From an uncultured Eubacteriaceae bacterium (GTDB lineage Bacteria; Bacillota; Clostridia; Lachnospirales; CAG-274), in contig CAMVJD010000013.1 of the NCBI GenBank assembly GCA_947167715.1, positions 1 to 64,000 of the forward strand: a stretch of 64,000 bases of DNA, given 5' to 3'. The position numbers and the translations under genes are program-made. The notes below the pieces were generated by a model. The model was not told the origin of the DNA, ran no database searches, and saw only the letters and a list, made by a program, of their open reading frames with translations. This document shows, piece after piece, positions 35,149-44,122 of this stretch (its first letter is position 1; the number at the start of each line of letters is the position of its first letter).

Positions 35149-35192
35149 CGCAAATGTTTTTCGGCGTCAGCGGTTGAGCTTGTACGCGCTTG
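35149..35192. repeat. Dispersed dyad repeat, copy 3
   Basis: Begins CGCAAAT and continues through TTTTCGGCG, GGTTGAGC and TGTACGC to CTTGC, matching the core of the copy at 21,651-21,695. Outer arms are different (CAAGCAT at 35,123 and ATGCTTG near 35,207). It lies between the RpiB-like promoter and the spoIIE promoter. Confidence 0.5.
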
Positions 35193-35237
35193 CGCGCATT
35201 TCAGCTATGCTTGCCGCACAGCAGCGGTTTGTATTAA

Positions 35238-35305
35238 TTTGTCGATATTTTTTATGATTTTTACTGCAAAAAATGACAAAATATTCTCTGCGTATTATGT
35301 ATAAT
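35238..35305 (+). promoter_or_regulatory. Spo0A-type promoter of spoIIE
   Basis: A near-perfect Spo0A box TTTGTCGAT lies at 35,238-35,246, and a second, reversed and weaker one (AATGACAAA) at 35,272-35,280. A TATAAT -10 is at 35,300-35,305, and the best -35, ATGACA at 35,273-35,278, is 21 bases from it, inside the second box. Spo0A-activated sigma-A promoters such as spoIIE and spoIIG in Bacillus have this wide spacing. The start point would be about 20 bases before the ATG. Confidence 0.65.
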
Positions 35306-35331
35306 TGCGTATAAATACGGAGGAATTTACA

Positions 35332-37653
35332 ATGAACACACAAATATCAAAAAAAACACACGATTTTTTACTGCGCGCTTTGCCGCATATATTTGGCGTT
35401 TCCGCCTTTTTTATGAGCAGAGTTGTACTTTTTGACACAATAAACCCCGTTTTGCTTGGCTTTATGGGGGCATTAAGTCTGCACCCATGCTATATTACGG
35501 CGTGTATTTTTTCCGTTGTCGGGCTTACAACGGTTGGTATAAGGCTTTATATTTCGCGTTATATCATTGCCATATGCATACTTTCGCTTTTAAGCTATAT
35601 TTTTATTCTAAAGCATAAAAAGCCGTCTGCGCTGACAAAAAGCTGCGTTTGCGGCCTGTCTATGTTTCTTGGCGGGCTGTTGTTTTCCGTATCCGAGCAT
35701 ATAACCTTATTTTACACTATACTTGCGGTGCTTGAAGGGCTTTTGGCGGGATTTATATGCTATATTTTCAATACCGCCGCCGACCTTATATTTGTTAAAA
35801 AAAATAAAAAAACTATAGACAGCGAGGAGCTTTTAAGCCTAAGCCTTATACTGTGCTGCATAATATCGGGGACAACGGGCATAAAGCCGGGGTTCAGCCC
35901 GATAGGCATCTACCTTACGCTTGTATTTATTTTTTTGCTATGCTATAAATGCGGTTTCAGTTTAAGCATAAGCGGCTCGGCAATAATGGGGCTTGTAAGT
36001 GTTTTTAGCCATGCGGGCGACGCCAAAAGCATACCCGTACTGATAATGGGCAGTATATTTGCCACCGTGCTTTCAAAAAAACATAAGCTGCTTACCCCGC
36101 TTGGGTTTATGATGGGTGCGGCACCTATAGCATGGTACTGGCAGCCTGCACTTTTAACATTAAACAGTCTTTTGGCGCTTATACTTGCGGGGCTTACGCT
36201 TTTGCTTATTCCCGACAAGCTGTATCTGGCCGTTTCGGCGCCCGTTGACACCGGCATAGCGCGTTCGCTTGAATACGGCGCGCTGGTAAAGGAAATAACC
36301 TCCCTGCGCCTTAAAACCTTTTCGCAGTCCTTCAGCAGGCTGTCCAAGGCGCTGACACGCATTTCCGCCGAAAAAAGGTCCCTGCCCGACTCCCGCGATG
36401 CCGCCGCCATTGTTGACGATATAGCCGCAAAGATATGTACCGACTGCAAATACTCAAAATTTTGCTGGGATCAGCGTTTTAACTACACCTACGAATCAAT
36501 ACTTGAAATACTTAACGTATTTGAAAAAAAAGGCAGCGCAGAGGCGGATGATATACCTGCCATTTTCCGCCAGCATTGTTCGCACATCAACGAACTGTTG
36601 ATATGTATTTCACATATTTACGAAATACGCAGCCTTAATACCCTGTGGCAGAAAAGGATAGCGCAAAGCCGTGAAATAATCGGCTGTCAGATAGCCTCTG
36701 TTGCGGAGTTGATAAAAAAGCTGTGGCGCGACCTGGATGTCGGCCTGACATTTGACAATAAAAAAAGCCGCGACCTTTTGGACGAGCTTTCAAAATATCC
36801 GATAAATATTAAAAACGCCGTTGTATTTACCAACAGCAGCGAGCGCACCGAGGCGCTTATAACGCTTGACAACTGCTACGGCTGCAATAGCTGTGTAAGC
36901 AGTATAATACCGCTTGTAAGCAGGTTTTTGGGCATTAAAATGTGCCGCTGTACAAACGATTGCCGTATAACCGATGAAAACCTGTGCCGTCTGCACCTTA
37001 CCGAAAGTGAAAAATTCCGTATTTCGGCCTACGGCGTAAGCTCCGCCAAGGACAAGGTCTGCGGCGACAGCTATACCTACACCCGTTTTGAAAACGGAAA
37101 ATATCTGCTTGCGCTTTCGGACGGCATGGGGTTTGGCTCTGCCGCTCGCGAAGAAAGCGCCGCAGGCATTGAGCTTTACGAAGAATTTGTTTCTGCGGGC
37201 TTTGAAAAGCAAATGGCGCTTAATATGATAAATTCCGTACTTTTGATGCGTGCCAGAGAGGATATGTTCTCAACGCTCGATATCTGCACGGTCGATCTTT
37301 ACAGCGGACTGTGCGAGTTTGTTAAAATAGGCGCCGCCGCCAGCTTTATAATACGTCGGGACAAGGTGGAAACCATACGTTCGTCCACTCTGCCGGTGGG
37401 CATTTTGGCCACCGTCGATACGGAGACCTATACAAAACAGCTTACGCGGGATGATATTATAGTTATGGTAACGGACGGCGTGTCGGATGCCTCGCAAAAC
37501 CCAAACCGCCGCGAAAAATGGCTGTACGAGCTGCTTGAGCATACCGATCTGCGCCGTCCGAAAGAGCTTGCCGGCCTGATATTAAGTACGGCAAAGGCAA
37601 ACTGTCCCTTTCAAAAGGATGATATGACGGTCATCGCCGCCAAAATATGGTAA
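35332..37653 (+). CDS. spoIIE: Stage II sporulation protein E (PP2C phosphatase)
   Basis: 773 residues: an N-terminal membrane region with about ten helices (to residue about 310), a central regulatory region with a cysteine cluster (CTDCKYSKFCW and NCYGCNSC), and a C-terminal PP2C phosphatase from about 570 with GDSYTYTRF, LALSDGMGFGSAA and VMVTDGVSDA. It dephosphorylates SpoIIAA to activate sigma-F in the forespore and takes part in the polar septum. The ATG at 35332 follows CGGAGGAA; an upstream in-frame start overlaps the promoter. Confidence 0.94.
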   Translation: MNTQISKKTHDFLLRALPHIFGVSAFFMSRVVLFDTINPVLLGFMGALSLHPCYITACIFSVVGLTTVGIRLYISRYIIAICILSLLSYIFILKHKKPSALTKSCVCGLSMFLGGLLFSVSEHITLFYTILAVLEGLLAGFICYIFNTAADLIFVKKNKKTIDSEELLSLSLILCCIISGTTGIKPGFSPIGIYLTLVFIFLLCYKCGFSLSISGSAIMGLVSVFSHAGDAKSIPVLIMGSIFATVLSKKHKLLTPLGFMMGAAPIAWYWQPALLTLNSLLALILAGLTLLLIPDKLYLAVSAPVDTGIARSLEYGALVKEITSLRLKTFSQSFSRLSKALTRISAEKRSLPDSRDAAAIVDDIAAKICTDCKYSKFCWDQRFNYTYESILEILNVFEKKGSAEADDIPAIFRQHCSHINELLICISHIYEIRSLNTLWQKRIAQSREIIGCQIASVAELIKKLWRDLDVGLTFDNKKSRDLLDELSKYPINIKNAVVFTNSSERTEALITLDNCYGCNSCVSSIIPLVSRFLGIKMCRCTNDCRITDENLCRLHLTESEKFRISAYGVSSAKDKVCGDSYTYTRFENGKYLLALSDGMGFGSAAREESAAGIELYEEFVSAGFEKQMALNMINSVLLMRAREDMFSTLDICTVDLYSGLCEFVKIGAAASFIIRRDKVETIRSSTLPVGILATVDTETYTKQLTRDDIIVMVTDGVSDASQNPNRREKWLYELLEHTDLRRPKELAGLILSTAKANCPFQKDDMTVIAAKIW

Positions 37654-37662
37654 AATACACTA

Positions 37663-39576
37663 TTATTTTAATTTGCGTTTAAAAAGCCCCGCAAATATCA
37701 GCGCTGCCGCCATAACTGCGCCAAAGGCAAGCAGCATGACCTTGTTTTCACTTTTATCCGCGTCCTGCTGTGCATCACTTTTGGGCAGCGCCATACCGCC
37801 GGGACGCATACCGCCCTTTTCGCCGTCCTCGTGATTTTTATTGCCCTCGCCCATACCCTTGTCGCCGTTGTGCATACTGCCCATTACGGAGGTATCTATT
37901 TCGGAGGCATCAATAAGTGCATCGCTGCCGCTTTGGCCGTCCTTTGTGGAGGGGATGCTGCCGTCAAGCTGTCCCTTTACGCTTTCCGCGCGCAGCTTTA
38001 CGGTTTTGTAAAGCATTTTATGCGCAGCCTCAAACTCGTCGAATGTATAAAAAGCGTTGGGGTCTGATTTGACCTTATCGCTTATCTGCGATACTATCCT
38101 GTTGTAGGTTTCGTCAAAGGCTCCGCCGTTTACATACTCGTCCACCAGCTTTTGATAATATTCGTGGTATTTTGCAAGATACTCCTCGTTTTCAAGCAGG
38201 CTGTCAAAAAAGTCCGTGCCGTCAAACGGATCGTCTATGGGGTCGTTTATCATACTGTCGGCACCGCTTTTGCTTGATTTTTCGTCTTTATCGCCGTTTT
38301 CGCGCTTGCCGAAGCCGCCGCCCATATTGCCCATACCGCCAAGGGACAAATTGTAATCCCAGGGTATGATATTAAGCTTGCCGCCGCTTTCATAAAGATA
38401 ATAGTTGTGCGACATATTTCCGCTTAAGCTGTCCTCGTTTACCAAAAACGAATGTACCGCCATATATTTAAGCAGATTGTCCACATCCATATATTTTTCA
38501 AGGTCGTTACCCTCGCTTATATTTTTAAGCGCAGTCACAACACGCTTGTGATCCTTTTTGCCCGAATCGTACACGGAGGATTCCCAGATAGAGGAATAGC
38601 TGTCCGGATCATCATCGGTATAGTTAAGGTTGGCTCCGTTTCCGCTCATACCAGGGAAACCGCCGCTTTTTTTAAAATCGAAGCCGCCGCCTTTGCTTTC
38701 GCCGCGTTTTTTGTCCGAATCATCCTCGGAGGTGCCCTCCTCTTTTTCCGATTCTTTCTCGCTTGGCATATTTTCAAAATCGGGCATATTTTCAAGATCC
38801 GGCATATTCTCAAGATCCGGCATTTCGCCATTCGGCATATTTTTAAAATCGGGTCTGTCGCCCTTTTGCATATTTTTAAAATCGGGCATACCGCCGGGAG
38901 GTGCACCAAAGCCGCCGTTTTCGCTGTCATTATTATTCATATTCATCGGGTCGGGCTTATACAGCTCTCCGTCCCGGGCGCCGTAGTTTCTCATTAAAAA
39001 GCTGTCCTCAACGCCCTCCAGCGCAAGATATATGCCCCAGTATTCGCCGTTTACCGAAATATCGGCATAGTTGTAAAGCGAAGCATCCGCGCCCAGATAT
39101 TTAAACATATCATAGGCTATGGCCTCCTTCATATTTGTGGCATCTGCGTAATTGTTGTTAAGTATAAGCTTGTCAAGCCCAAAGCAGGTCTGACCCTCCA
39201 CATAATGCCCAAACTCCAGCTTAAAGCTGTATCTGTTTGTATCGGGGTCGTTGACTATGGACGAAAGCGAGGTATTGCCCTTTGGCCTTATTGCAACATT
39301 GTAAAAGCGTGTGCCGTTTACCTCAACATCACAGGTATAATATTCCTCGTTGATAGCATTTTCTATCATATCATCCCATTCGTCGCTGTCCATAATAATA
39401 TTAAGGCTTATTATTTCGGAGGTATCAAAAAGCTTTTCCTCATATTCAAGCTTTAAAGTATTTCCGCCTGCCGCCTCGCTTATTTTATCCTTAAAGGCAA
39501 TGACCGCAAAGCAGGCGGCAAGCGCAAGCACGGTTATTATGACCGCTATGCGCCCTATATATTTAGATGATATCAT
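37663..39576 (-). CDS. cotH: CotH-family kinase-like surface protein with NMP repeats
   Basis: 637 residues. N-terminal membrane helix or signal anchor (IAVIITVLALAACFAVIAF), a CotH domain interrupted by an insert, and a C-terminal membrane helix (MLLAFGAVMAAALIFAGLF) with basic tail. CotH motifs are RPKGNTSLS, LDKLILNNN and, after the insert, IIPWDYNLSLGG, whose Asp should bind metal. The insert (about residues 225-275) repeats PDFKNM/PDLENM/PDFENM units and is followed by Asp/Lys/Ser-rich sequence. CotH in Bacillus is a spore-coat protein kinase; here the two membrane anchors and the VTC and DUF4956 neighbours suggest a cell-surface role. It is the last gene of that three-gene cluster. Confidence 0.85.
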   Translation of the reverse strand: MISSKYIGRIAVIITVLALAACFAVIAFKDKISEAAGGNTLKLEYEEKLFDTSEIISLNIIMDSDEWDDMIENAINEEYYTCDVEVNGTRFYNVAIRPKGNTSLSSIVNDPDTNRYSFKLEFGHYVEGQTCFGLDKLILNNNYADATNMKEAIAYDMFKYLGADASLYNYADISVNGEYWGIYLALEGVEDSFLMRNYGARDGELYKPDPMNMNNNDSENGGFGAPPGGMPDFKNMQKGDRPDFKNMPNGEMPDLENMPDLENMPDFENMPSEKESEKEEGTSEDDSDKKRGESKGGGFDFKKSGGFPGMSGNGANLNYTDDDPDSYSSIWESSVYDSGKKDHKRVVTALKNISEGNDLEKYMDVDNLLKYMAVHSFLVNEDSLSGNMSHNYYLYESGGKLNIIPWDYNLSLGGMGNMGGGFGKRENGDKDEKSSKSGADSMINDPIDDPFDGTDFFDSLLENEEYLAKYHEYYQKLVDEYVNGGAFDETYNRIVSQISDKVKSDPNAFYTFDEFEAAHKMLYKTVKLRAESVKGQLDGSIPSTKDGQSGSDALIDASEIDTSVMGSMHNGDKGMGEGNKNHEDGEKGGMRPGGMALPKSDAQQDADKSENKVMLLAFGAVMAAALIFAGLFKRKLK

Positions 39577-39587
39577 ACAGCCTCACC

Positions 39588-40262
39588 TCAAGACATATAT
39601 TCGCCGTTATAGCTTACCAAAACAGCGTCCGAAACTCCCTCTATCCTGCAAATATCGTTTACAAATGCCGTAGAAGCATCCTTTAAGCGTATCTCTGCCG
39701 TAAGCTCGATATTGTCCTTTCTTGCGGTCTTGCTTTTTACTACCGTCTTGTCTGCGTTTTGCGAAATAATTTCAAACGCATTTTTCTCCGCCTGCTCGTC
39801 TGCACAGTTTACAACTATTATATAAGGTGTGAATGCTGTTTTCTTATTTGCCATTACAAGTATAAATATACCCAGTATTACCGAGCCGCAAACTACAAGC
39901 GGTATCATGCCCGCGCCTATAACAATGCCTGCGGCAAGCGCCCAGAAAAGAAAAACTATTTCCATAGGTTCTTTAATGGCGGTACGGAAACGCACGATAG
40001 AAAGCGCACCTACCATACCCAGCGAAAGCACTACATTGGACGTTACCGCCATAATAACAAGCGTAGTTACCATTGCAAGCGAGGGCAGCGTAAGCGCAAA
40101 CCCCGTGGAATACATAACGCCCGAAAAGCTTTTTTTGTATACAAAAAATATAAACATACCCACCGCAAAGGCAAACGCAAGGCCTATAAGCGTGTCGGAA
40201 AGCGAAAAGCTTGAAACGTTTTCAATAAAGCTTGATTTAAAAATGTCGTTGAATGTTGTCAT
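39588..40262 (-). CDS. DUF4956 membrane protein
   Basis: 224 residues with four or five helices (TLIGLAFAFAVGMFIFFVY; FALTLPSLAMVTTLVIMAV; EIVFLFWALAAGIVIGAGM; PLVVCGSVILGIFILVM) and the conserved motif LGMVGALSIVRFRTAIKEP, characteristic of DUF4956. A small cytoplasmic ACT-like or ferredoxin-like domain ends the protein. Members recur between VTC-domain and CotH genes. The function is unknown. It lies 12 bases upstream of cotH. Confidence 0.85.
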   Translation of the reverse strand: MTTFNDIFKSSFIENVSSFSLSDTLIGLAFAFAVGMFIFFVYKKSFSGVMYSTGFALTLPSLAMVTTLVIMAVTSNVVLSLGMVGALSIVRFRTAIKEPMEIVFLFWALAAGIVIGAGMIPLVVCGSVILGIFILVMANKKTAFTPYIIVVNCADEQAEKNAFEIISQNADKTVVKSKTARKDNIELTAEIRLKDASTAFVNDICRIEGVSDAVLVSYNGEYMS

Positions 40263-40309
40263 AATTTCATTTCTCCTTTTATTGATTTTTGAAAAAATTC
40301 AGTATTTTC

Positions 40310-40996
40310 TTAACCAAATTTCCGGCAGGCGCCGTATTTTGAATATGCCGTCTGCACCTTGTCTGTCTGTACTATATCCGCTATCACCTCGGGCAGAAAA
40401 TCGTCAAACTTGACCTCAAGTATCATTCTGCCGCTCTCGTCTGCCACCCCGATATCAAGCACATTCTCCTCCAAAAAGCTTTTGTGAAAGGCCGTGCTTC
40501 TTATATCCATATCAAAGGTAACGCGGACATTTCCCGCCTTGTAGATATAGGGCTCTCTTGTGTAGGACACCAAGACCCTTGGCCTTAGCAGCCCGCCCTT
40601 AATTTTGATGTAAAACTCACGCACAAGCCCGTCTGGGTGCTTTGGCATCCAGTCATAGTCACCGTCAAGTATCTTTCTGCACTCCTGCTCCGTCAGCCTT
40701 GCCGAGGCTTTCATACAAAGGTTATTTATCTTCATTTTCTTTTCAAGCGAGATAACGGAAAAATCGTCGTTATAATAGCGTATCCTGAATTTTTCACGCT
40801 TTTGCACGCCGTTTATTTTTTCCCTTAACGCTTTGTCGTTGTAGTTGTCAAAATATATGCTGCGTATTTTGTACTTTCCGTCCACCGTATGCGGGTCGCT
40901 CTGCATTACCGCTTTCAGCCTGCCGCGCATTGCGTAATAGTCAAAAATGCTTATGTCGTATTTAAGCTCGTGCCGATATCTCGGCTGTTTTTCCAT
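40310..40996 (-). CDS. VTC-domain protein (polyphosphate polymerase-like)
   Basis: 228 residues, a complete VTC domain: RHELKYDIS at the start, RSIYFDNYNDKALREKINGVQKREKFRIRYY, SLEKKMKINNLCMK and the C-terminal ILEVKFDDFLPEVI. The domain in yeast Vtc4 makes polyphosphate from ATP in a tunnel lined by basic residues that are present here. The ATG at 40996 follows AAAGGAGACG. First of a three-gene cluster with DUF4956 and CotH; a joint surface-polymer role is inference. Between 40,997 and 41,194 no gene is seen. Confidence 0.88.
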   Translation of the reverse strand: MEKQPRYRHELKYDISIFDYYAMRGRLKAVMQSDPHTVDGKYKIRSIYFDNYNDKALREKINGVQKREKFRIRYYNDDFSVISLEKKMKINNLCMKASARLTEQECRKILDGDYDWMPKHPDGLVREFYIKIKGGLLRPRVLVSYTREPYIYKAGNVRVTFDMDIRSTAFHKSFLEENVLDIGVADESGRMILEVKFDDFLPEVIADIVQTDKVQTAYSKYGACRKFG

Positions 40997-41194
40997 ACAG
41001 ACCGTCTCCTTTCGTTTTGTTGGTTTAATTATAACAGCAGAATTATTAGAATTCAAATTAGAATTTTCTAATCCATATTAAGAAATTATGACGAAAATTT
41101 GTGAGGGCAAGGACTTTGGCAAAAGCCCGACCGACAAACGGTAACGCTATGATAGAAAAAGGCGGGTTTGCGGAATGAGTTTTTAATATAAAAA

Positions 41195-41226
41195 AACGGC
41201 GCGCATGATCACTCACGCACACCGTT
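41195..41226 (-). terminator. Strong terminator of the secreted-protein/peptide pair
   Basis: On the minus strand AACGGTGTGCGTGA pairs over 14 positions (three G-T) with TCATGCGCGCCGTT, followed by TTTTTTT. It marks the end of leftward transcription from the agr side. Confidence 0.85.
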
Positions 41227-41308
41227 TGTTAAGTTTGTGTTAATTGTCAACCACATCAGTTGACAAAGAACCGTTTTATAAACCTGAGAGCATATATCTA
41301 TAAATATA

Positions 41309-41443
41309 TTACGATGTAGGGCCGTTTAATACATCTTCATAATCTGCATCATCTAAAAGACCTGTGCCTATGCCGCTAACTACAAGTATATCTTCCGAGG
41401 TGAATTTTGCTATTTCACATTCGGGCTTTAAATATTCCTTCAT
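41309..41443 (-). CDS. 44-residue peptide, unknown (Clostridia-type small ORF)
   Basis: An ATG at 41443 with TAGGAGG in front, 24 bases after the stop of the secreted protein and 80 bases before a strong terminator. The peptide has a charged first half with the pattern YLKPECEIAKF followed by SEDILVVSG and a Gly-rich then acidic tail. Short peptides with the pattern YxxPxxE...F...D(V/I) and Ser-Gly are often seen in Clostridia; their role is not known to me. It has one Cys and no leader/core split that I can recognise and no modifying enzyme beside it. Confidence 0.6.
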   Translation of the reverse strand: MKEYLKPECEIAKFTSEDILVVSGIGTGLLDDADYEDVLNGPTS

Positions 41444-41467
41444 AGAGTTTAATCCTCCTATCTCATT

Positions 41468-42766
41468 TTAGCTAAGTGAAACTGAATCCGCGAGAGCCGC
41501 AGCATCCGTATTGTTTGAAATACCATTAACCTTTACGCCAAGAAAATATGTATTATCAGCTTCATAATCGGATACGATTGATGTATCACTTACCTTAACT
41601 GAATTGTATACTGTTCCTTGATTTTCATATGCTACCTTACCTACTGTTAATGTAACAGCATCGGGTAATGAATCAATGCTGCCGGTTATTTTGCCGATTG
41701 CATAAACTGCGCCGTCTTTAACAACCACAATGCCATTAGTACCAACATAAACATTGTCTGTTAAACTAAAATCAAATGCAGGACCGGAGATTAATATTGA
41801 CTTAATATATCCTCCTGCTGTTGTACTTATTATTTCTACATCGCCTGTAGAAGTTACGCTATATGCAGCTGTATAATCGTCACCATTTATAGTTGCTTCT
41901 GTACCACTAAAAAGGTTGAGCGTAACTGTTGAACCAGCGGGTACATTAGGAACAGTAAGTTTTGCTCCTTTTGTAAATTGTGCCCAATCGCTATTGTTAT
42001 AACCAACCTTTCCGCTTGTAGCATCAACAAGAAGTGCGGGTACATTTGCCGTTGTTGTTGCCGTTGTTGCTGCTATTCTGCCTGTACTCGGCTCTGTACT
42101 GCTGCCACCCTGATATACCGCATTGGTTTTTAATAAAGCCGAAGCTATGTCGTATTCGGTGGTGTATAATGGATTTTCCGGAAGAGTAATTGTTACACTT
42201 GTAATTACTTGTTTTTTGTTTGCAAAAGTAAACTGAAACTTTGCAGCATTCCCGGTATTATTTGTTATTGCAAAGTCCGTAGGTGTTTCACGATTTGTAA
42301 GAACAGTTGTATCTGTTGTTTCTTTTGAACCGTTTCCCCATTGATATGTCAAATAATCTTGGTTTTTTTTGTTTGCGGCAGCACCGTCTTCATAATTTCC
42401 TTCTGCACTAACGGTAACAGTTGCACCGTTTGGTACATCGTTTATCCAAAAATACCTTTGAGTCCAAGATATACCTTTTCCTCCCATTTTGAAACCGTTA
42501 TCTACATTGTTTCCTTTATCTCCAATGGCATCTGATCCGGCATTTTCACCGGAAATATAATATAATGTGTAGCCGCCGTTTTCTGTATGGTAAGTATCGT
42601 TAGATTTACCTATAGTTTTAGATGTTAATTGCGTTTCGCCATTGTACCACTTTGTATAATCTGTCATACTAAAACTCGAATCAGCCCATACAGTAACATT
42701 TGCTATCAAAATAGTAGCACCAATTGCTGCTGTTGCTGCAATAGTCTTTAATAACGATTTTCGCAT
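41468..42766 (-). CDS. Secreted beta-rich protein, unknown function
   Basis: 432 residues. Signal peptide (1-28, ending TVWADS), then Thr/Ser/Gly/Asn-rich sequence with two similar beta-sandwich blocks (NDVPNGATVTVSAEG in the first, VPNVPAGSTVTLNLFSG in the second) resembling carbohydrate-associated or adhesin modules, split by an EPSTGRIAATTATTTA linker. There is no catalytic motif, anchor or dockerin. Base composition is A+T-rich like the rest of the agr island. AAAGGAGG precedes the ATG. A 16-base palindrome lies just upstream. The name of the fold is a guess from pattern only. Confidence 0.7.
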   Translation of the reverse strand: MRKSLLKTIAATAAIGATILIANVTVWADSSFSMTDYTKWYNGETQLTSKTIGKSNDTYHTENGGYTLYYISGENAGSDAIGDKGNNVDNGFKMGGKGISWTQRYFWINDVPNGATVTVSAEGNYEDGAAANKKNQDYLTYQWGNGSKETTDTTVLTNRETPTDFAITNNTGNAAKFQFTFANKKQVITSVTITLPENPLYTTEYDIASALLKTNAVYQGGSSTEPSTGRIAATTATTTANVPALLVDATSGKVGYNNSDWAQFTKGAKLTVPNVPAGSTVTLNLFSGTEATINGDDYTAAYSVTSTGDVEIISTTAGGYIKSILISGPAFDFSLTDNVYVGTNGIVVVKDGAVYAIGKITGSIDSLPDAVTLTVGKVAYENQGTVYNSVKVSDTSIVSDYEADNTYFLGVKVNGISNNTDAAALADSVSLS

Positions 42767-42788
42767 TTAAAAATTTCCTCCTTTTCGA

Positions 42789-42804
42789 TATAGGTGTACC
42801 TATA
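42789..42804. promoter_or_regulatory. Operator-like palindrome upstream of the secreted-protein gene
   Basis: Arms TATAGGT and ACCTATA with a 2-base centre, 23 bases upstream of the ATG at 42,766 and just beyond its ribosome site. It may be an operator or a leader hairpin. Confidence 0.35.
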
Positions 42805-42848
42805 ATTACACTGTATCTATGGTAATTCAGCCGATTTTGCGTACAATA

Positions 42849-42898
42849 AAAGAGACGGAATGTTATGACTTGTTGTAGTCATAGCATTCCGCCTCTTT
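42849..42898 (-). terminator. Long imperfect hairpin, possible terminator
   Basis: A 22-position stem with two mismatches (AAAGAG-A-CGGAATG-T-TATGACT) around a TGTTGT loop. On the minus strand it ends CTCTTTTATT, a modest T-run. It would separate the 223-residue protein gene from the secreted-protein gene. The stretch 42,899-43,364 has no supported gene. Confidence 0.5.
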
Positions 42899-43364
42899 GT
42901 GTTTAAGCGGTTTAAAATGATTGATTTTTGAATACGAATTTTTTTTGCGAGCCACAAAAACTCTCACACAAGGAACGGTAGAGAATGCAACTTTGTATTA
43001 TCACATTCTCCGTTGTATGTTTTAACGTAGAGATGGAGCGAAGGGCTATTTTTATCAATATATATACTGATAAATCTTCCTCATACGCTCCTCCGTCCGA
43101 GACCGATGAAAAAGTCGGGCTTTCAAATTCATAGAACCACTTTTATCGCTATTGCGTCATATTATATGCAATGTTAAGTGCATTATTACTTATATTTGCA
43201 ATCCATTTTCACCAATTTTGACTTTTTCAGTGGTCTCCCTCCGTCCCCTGTAAGATTTTCATCTTTGATTAGATTAGGCCACGCCCTAAAACCCTGTTTT
43301 GCTGCACAAAAACATTTAGGATGCTTCGCAGCAAATGTGCGCCAAAAAATCAGACGTGATAACA

Positions 43365-43394
43365 CACAAAAGGCAGCGTGCGCTGCCTTTTGTG
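43365..43394 (-). terminator. Perfect 13-bp hairpin after the small membrane-protein gene
   Basis: CACAAAAGGCAGC pairs perfectly with GCTGCCTTTTGTG around a GTGC loop, 57 bases after the stop at 43,451. T-rich part lies inside the stem; it may work in both directions. Confidence 0.65.
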
Positions 43395-43450
43395 CGTCGG
43401 TATGTTATGCATCGAAAATCAAATATAAGCCTTTGACAATAATTTCTTTT

Positions 43451-44122
43451 TTAATTCAATCTATGACAATACAATTTGTTATAAAACTTATATATACAAA
43501 ATATTCTGCCGTCCTTACAAAAATAATATTTTGGATTAATAAGACTACCACCCGGTCGGACACCTTTAGGCTGATTTCTCATTATGGCAATAGGGTACAT
43601 ATATCTTTCGCCTGTTTTTATTGTATATATATTAGCTGCATATAAGTTGTTATCACTTTCGTAAAGTGGTGTATATCGCGGAACAATACATTTATCCTCC
43701 CATATATAAATGTTACGTTTTTGACCTTCATATATTTCTTTATCGCACAGAAATTCAAGTTCTGTGCCCTGCAGTTCTTCAAATGTCCATCGCTTCCCGC
43801 TTATCGGTTTTTTATCCTCTTCGGGGAAAGTCATACTGTAAAAAACCTTTCTGAACTTTATATCCGCAAATGATTCATACCTTGGATCTTCTATCGAAAT
43901 ATCATACTCGCCCGTTCCGGTTTTGTATACTTGTTCTATTCTGTTGTCATCTAACCAGCCAAATCTGTCGTTTTCCTGCTCGTAAACAACAATGTCGCCT
44001 GTTGTATACATCGCCTGTTCTTTTTCCCATAATTTTTTCTCACGTAACTTGATGCCCAAAAAGAAACACGCAGGAAACAACAAAACGCCAATGCACAATA
44101 TCAGAATAATTCTACGCATCAT
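43451..44122 (-). CDS. Single-pass membrane protein, unknown, coupled to the giant secreted protein
   Basis: 223 residues. One N-terminal membrane helix (IILILCIGVLLFPACFFLGI) and an extracytoplasmic or cytoplasmic polar domain rich in aromatic and charged residues (YTTGDIVVYEQENDRFGW, GKRWTFEELQGTELEFL). Its ATG overlaps the stop of the 1,485-residue protein gene as ATGA, so the two are coupled. No family is recognised. A partner, anchor or immunity-like protein for the giant gene is possible, but no sequence feature proves any of these. Confidence 0.7.
   Translation of the reverse strand: MMRRIILILCIGVLLFPACFFLGIKLREKKLWEKEQAMYTTGDIVVYEQENDRFGWLDDNRIEQVYKTGTGEYDISIEDPRYESFADIKFRKVFYSMTFPEEDKKPISGKRWTFEELQGTELEFLCDKEIYEGQKRNIYIWEDKCIVPRYTPLYESDNNLYAANIYTIKTGERYMYPIAIMRNQPKGVRPGGSLINPKYYFCKDGRIFCIYKFYNKLYCHRLN

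Noticed and set aside
38700..38900. CRISPR-like repetition in this stretch
   Set aside because: The repeats are in frame within cotH and code for PDxxNM units; there is no constant spacer length.
42899..43364. A riboswitch or hidden gene in the long gap of the agr island
   Set aside because: Short imperfect pairings only, with no open frame carrying a ribosome site and no recognised aptamer.
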